Assembly (NCBI GenBank): GCA_016199745.1
Contig: JACQFZ010000022.1
Location: 124,001-188,000, forward strand
DNA from: Gammaproteobacteria bacterium
GTDB taxonomy: Bacteria > Pseudomonadota > Gammaproteobacteria > Acidiferrobacterales > Sulfurifustaceae
Reading direction: 5' to 3'
Length of the DNA: 64,000 nt
Within the stretch, counting starts at the first letter, position 1, and each line of letters starts with the position of its first letter. Below the pieces are notes generated by a model. That model made no database searches, was not told the DNA's origin, and saw only the letters and a list, made by a program, of their open reading frames with translations. Of the stretch, positions 62,883 through 64,000 are shown piece by piece. The translations under genes were made by a program, and so were the position numbers.

Positions 62883-64000
62883 CTACTTCGCCACCCCGGC
62901 GAGTGCCGCTTGTTCGACCAAGCGTTCGAACTCGGCCGTCGTCATCAGCCCTCTTTCGGCGACGATATCGCGCACCGATCGGCCGGTGCGTGCCGATTCT
63001 TTGGCGACTTCGGCCGCGGCGGTATAGCCGATCGATGTGTTCAGCAACGTCGCCAAGCCGACACTGGTGTGAGCATAGTATCGGCAACGTTCGCGGTCGA
63101 CCTTTAGACCTTTCAGACCTTTCTCGGTGGCGGCGTCGATGGCATGCGTCAGCCAATCGAGCGCGTCGAACAGCGCCGAGCCGAGCGCCGGCATCAGCAC
63201 GTTAAGCTCGAGCTGACCGGCCTGCGTCATGTACGCGACCGCGGCGTCTTGGCCGAGCACCTGATAACACACCTGGTTCAGCATCTCGAACATGACCGGG
63301 TTGACCTTGCCGGGCATGATCGACGAGCCTGGTTGTACCGGCGGCAATTCGATTTCGGCCAGACCGGTGCGCGGGCCGGAGGCGAGCAGCCGCATATCGT
63401 TGCTGATACGCGTGAGCTCGAGGGCGAGCAGCCGCACGCCGTTCGATAGCCGCTGCACGTCCATCATCGATTGCATCTGCGCCGTGAGATTCGCCGCCGG
63501 TTTGATCGGCTCGTGGGTCAGGCGCGCCAGTTCCTGAGCGGCCCGATCGCTGTAATTCGGCGCTGTATTGAGCCCGGTGCCGACCGCTGAACCGCCGAGA
63601 CCGATCTCGGCGAGCGTTGGCCGATTAGCGGCCAACTCGCTGGCGCAACGGCGCAAGGTCCACGCGTAAGCACCGAACACGCGCCCGACCGTCGTCGGCA
63701 CGGCGTCTTGTAAGTGCGTGCGCCCGCTCTTAACAGTCGCCGCCTCGCGCGCGCCCAAGCGTTCGTACTCGGTCGCCATCGCTTCGATTGCCACTAGCAG
63801 CCGCGGCAACTTTGCCAGTGCTGCCAACCGGATCGCCGTCGGGATCGTGTCGTTGGTGCTCTGACTCATGTTGACGTGGTCGTTCGGATGCACCGGCTGG
63901 TACTGACCGCGCTTGCCGCCGAGCGCAACGTTCGCCAGGTTGGCGATCACTTCGTTGGTGTTCATGTTGTGACTGGTGCCGGCGCCGGCCTGGAACCGAT
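62883..64000 (-). CDS. Aspartate ammonia-lyase/fumarase superfamily, partial
   Basis: The reading frame is open to the right edge and continues upstream as RFQAGAGTSHNMNTNEVIA, so the N-terminus is missing. Superfamily signatures: QSTNDTIPTAIRLA, SGRTHLQDAVPTTVG, and the mobile loop GSSIMPGKVNPVMFEM. The segment SNDMRLLASGPRTGLAEIEL matches aspartases more than fumarase C, and AGTSHNMNTNEV also leans that way. The reaction would be reversible deamination of aspartate to fumarate; a class II fumarase is the alternative. About 372 residues are visible of roughly 470. Confidence 0.85.
   Translation of the reverse strand, partial: RFQAGAGTSHNMNTNEVIANLANVALGGKRGQYQPVHPNDHVNMSQSTNDTIPTAIRLAALAKLPRLLVAIEAMATEYERLGAREAATVKSGRTHLQDAVPTTVGRVFGAYAWTLRRCASELAANRPTLAEIGLGGSAVGTGLNTAPNYSDRAAQELARLTHEPIKPAANLTAQMQSMMDVQRLSNGVRLLALELTRISNDMRLLASGPRTGLAEIELPPVQPGSSIMPGKVNPVMFEMLNQVCYQVLGQDAAVAYMTQAGQLELNVLMPALGSALFDALDWLTHAIDAATEKGLKGLKVDRERCRYYAHTSVGLATLLNTSIGYTAAAEVAKESARTGRSVRDIVAERGLMTTAEFERLVEQAALAGVAK

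Noticed and set aside
62883-64000. Annotation as fumarase C
   Set aside because: The segments SGPRTGLAEI and AGTSHNMNTNEV are closer to aspartases; kept only as the alternative.

Overview
The window is a 64 kb stretch of a GC-rich chromosome from a member of the Gammaproteobacteria. The gene neighbourhoods point that way: metG beside divergent apbC with dcd downstream, rsxB-nth, coaBC-dut-algC, radC-rpmB-rpmG, purN-purM divergent from a pgsA-like gene and an AI-2E permease gene with hda, and wrbA next to a DUF2069 gene. Order-level placement (an Acidiferrobacterales, Nevskiales or Steroidobacterales-like lineage) is only a guess. No tRNA, rRNA, CRISPR array, prophage or intact insertion sequence was seen.

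Layout. 1-800: 3' end of an outer-membrane barrel gene. 0.85-5.1 kb: a minus-strand operon of ECF sigma factor, zinc-finger anti-sigma, DUF2282 peptide, DUF692 (MNIO) enzyme, DUF2063 partner, DoxX protein and an ArsS-like radical SAM enzyme. It is a bufferin-type copper RiPP operon with an extra radical SAM gene. 5.2-14.5 kb: housekeeping genes (DUF1841, FIST, nth, rsxB, pldA, metG, apbC, dcd). 14.5-23.9 kb: a minus-strand cluster of four large c-type cytochromes (three RoxA/MauG-like), a lipoprotein and a cupin, most gene junctions holding paired palindromic repeats. 24.4-26.9 kb: an unclassified 815-residue lipoprotein. 27.2-28.5 kb: a second ECF sigma/anti-sigma pair. 30-37 kb: a sensory locus (orphan substrate-binding protein, hybrid histidine kinase, TonB-dependent receptor, LuxR-type regulator, lipoprotein). 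37-50 kb: transporters, murI, algC, diguanylate cyclase, dut, coaBC, SH3/HEAT periplasmic proteins and a second hybrid kinase/LuxR regulator pair. 50-64 kb: radC (frameshifted), rpmBG, TauE-type exporter, HNH nuclease, desaturase, Nudix, purine genes, hda, wrbA, a possible PilZ-like protein and the 3' end of an aspartase/fumarase gene.

Most notable: (1) the methionyl-tRNA synthetase gene carries, in frame, a DUF559 endonuclease-like domain flanked by inverted copies of a palindromic repeat that recurs across the window; a cassette-free inverted pair of the same repeats lies at 16.6 kb, which suggests a mobile repeat/nuclease unit. (2) The bufferin operon has its own sigma/anti-sigma pair and a co-transcribed radical SAM enzyme. 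(3) There is a dense RoxA-like cytochrome cluster. (4) Several genes are decayed or atypical: radC with a one-base frameshift, a pyrimidine-dimer glycosylase remnant beside murI, a remnant of a HEAT-repeat gene, and an exporter whose only sensible start is CTG.
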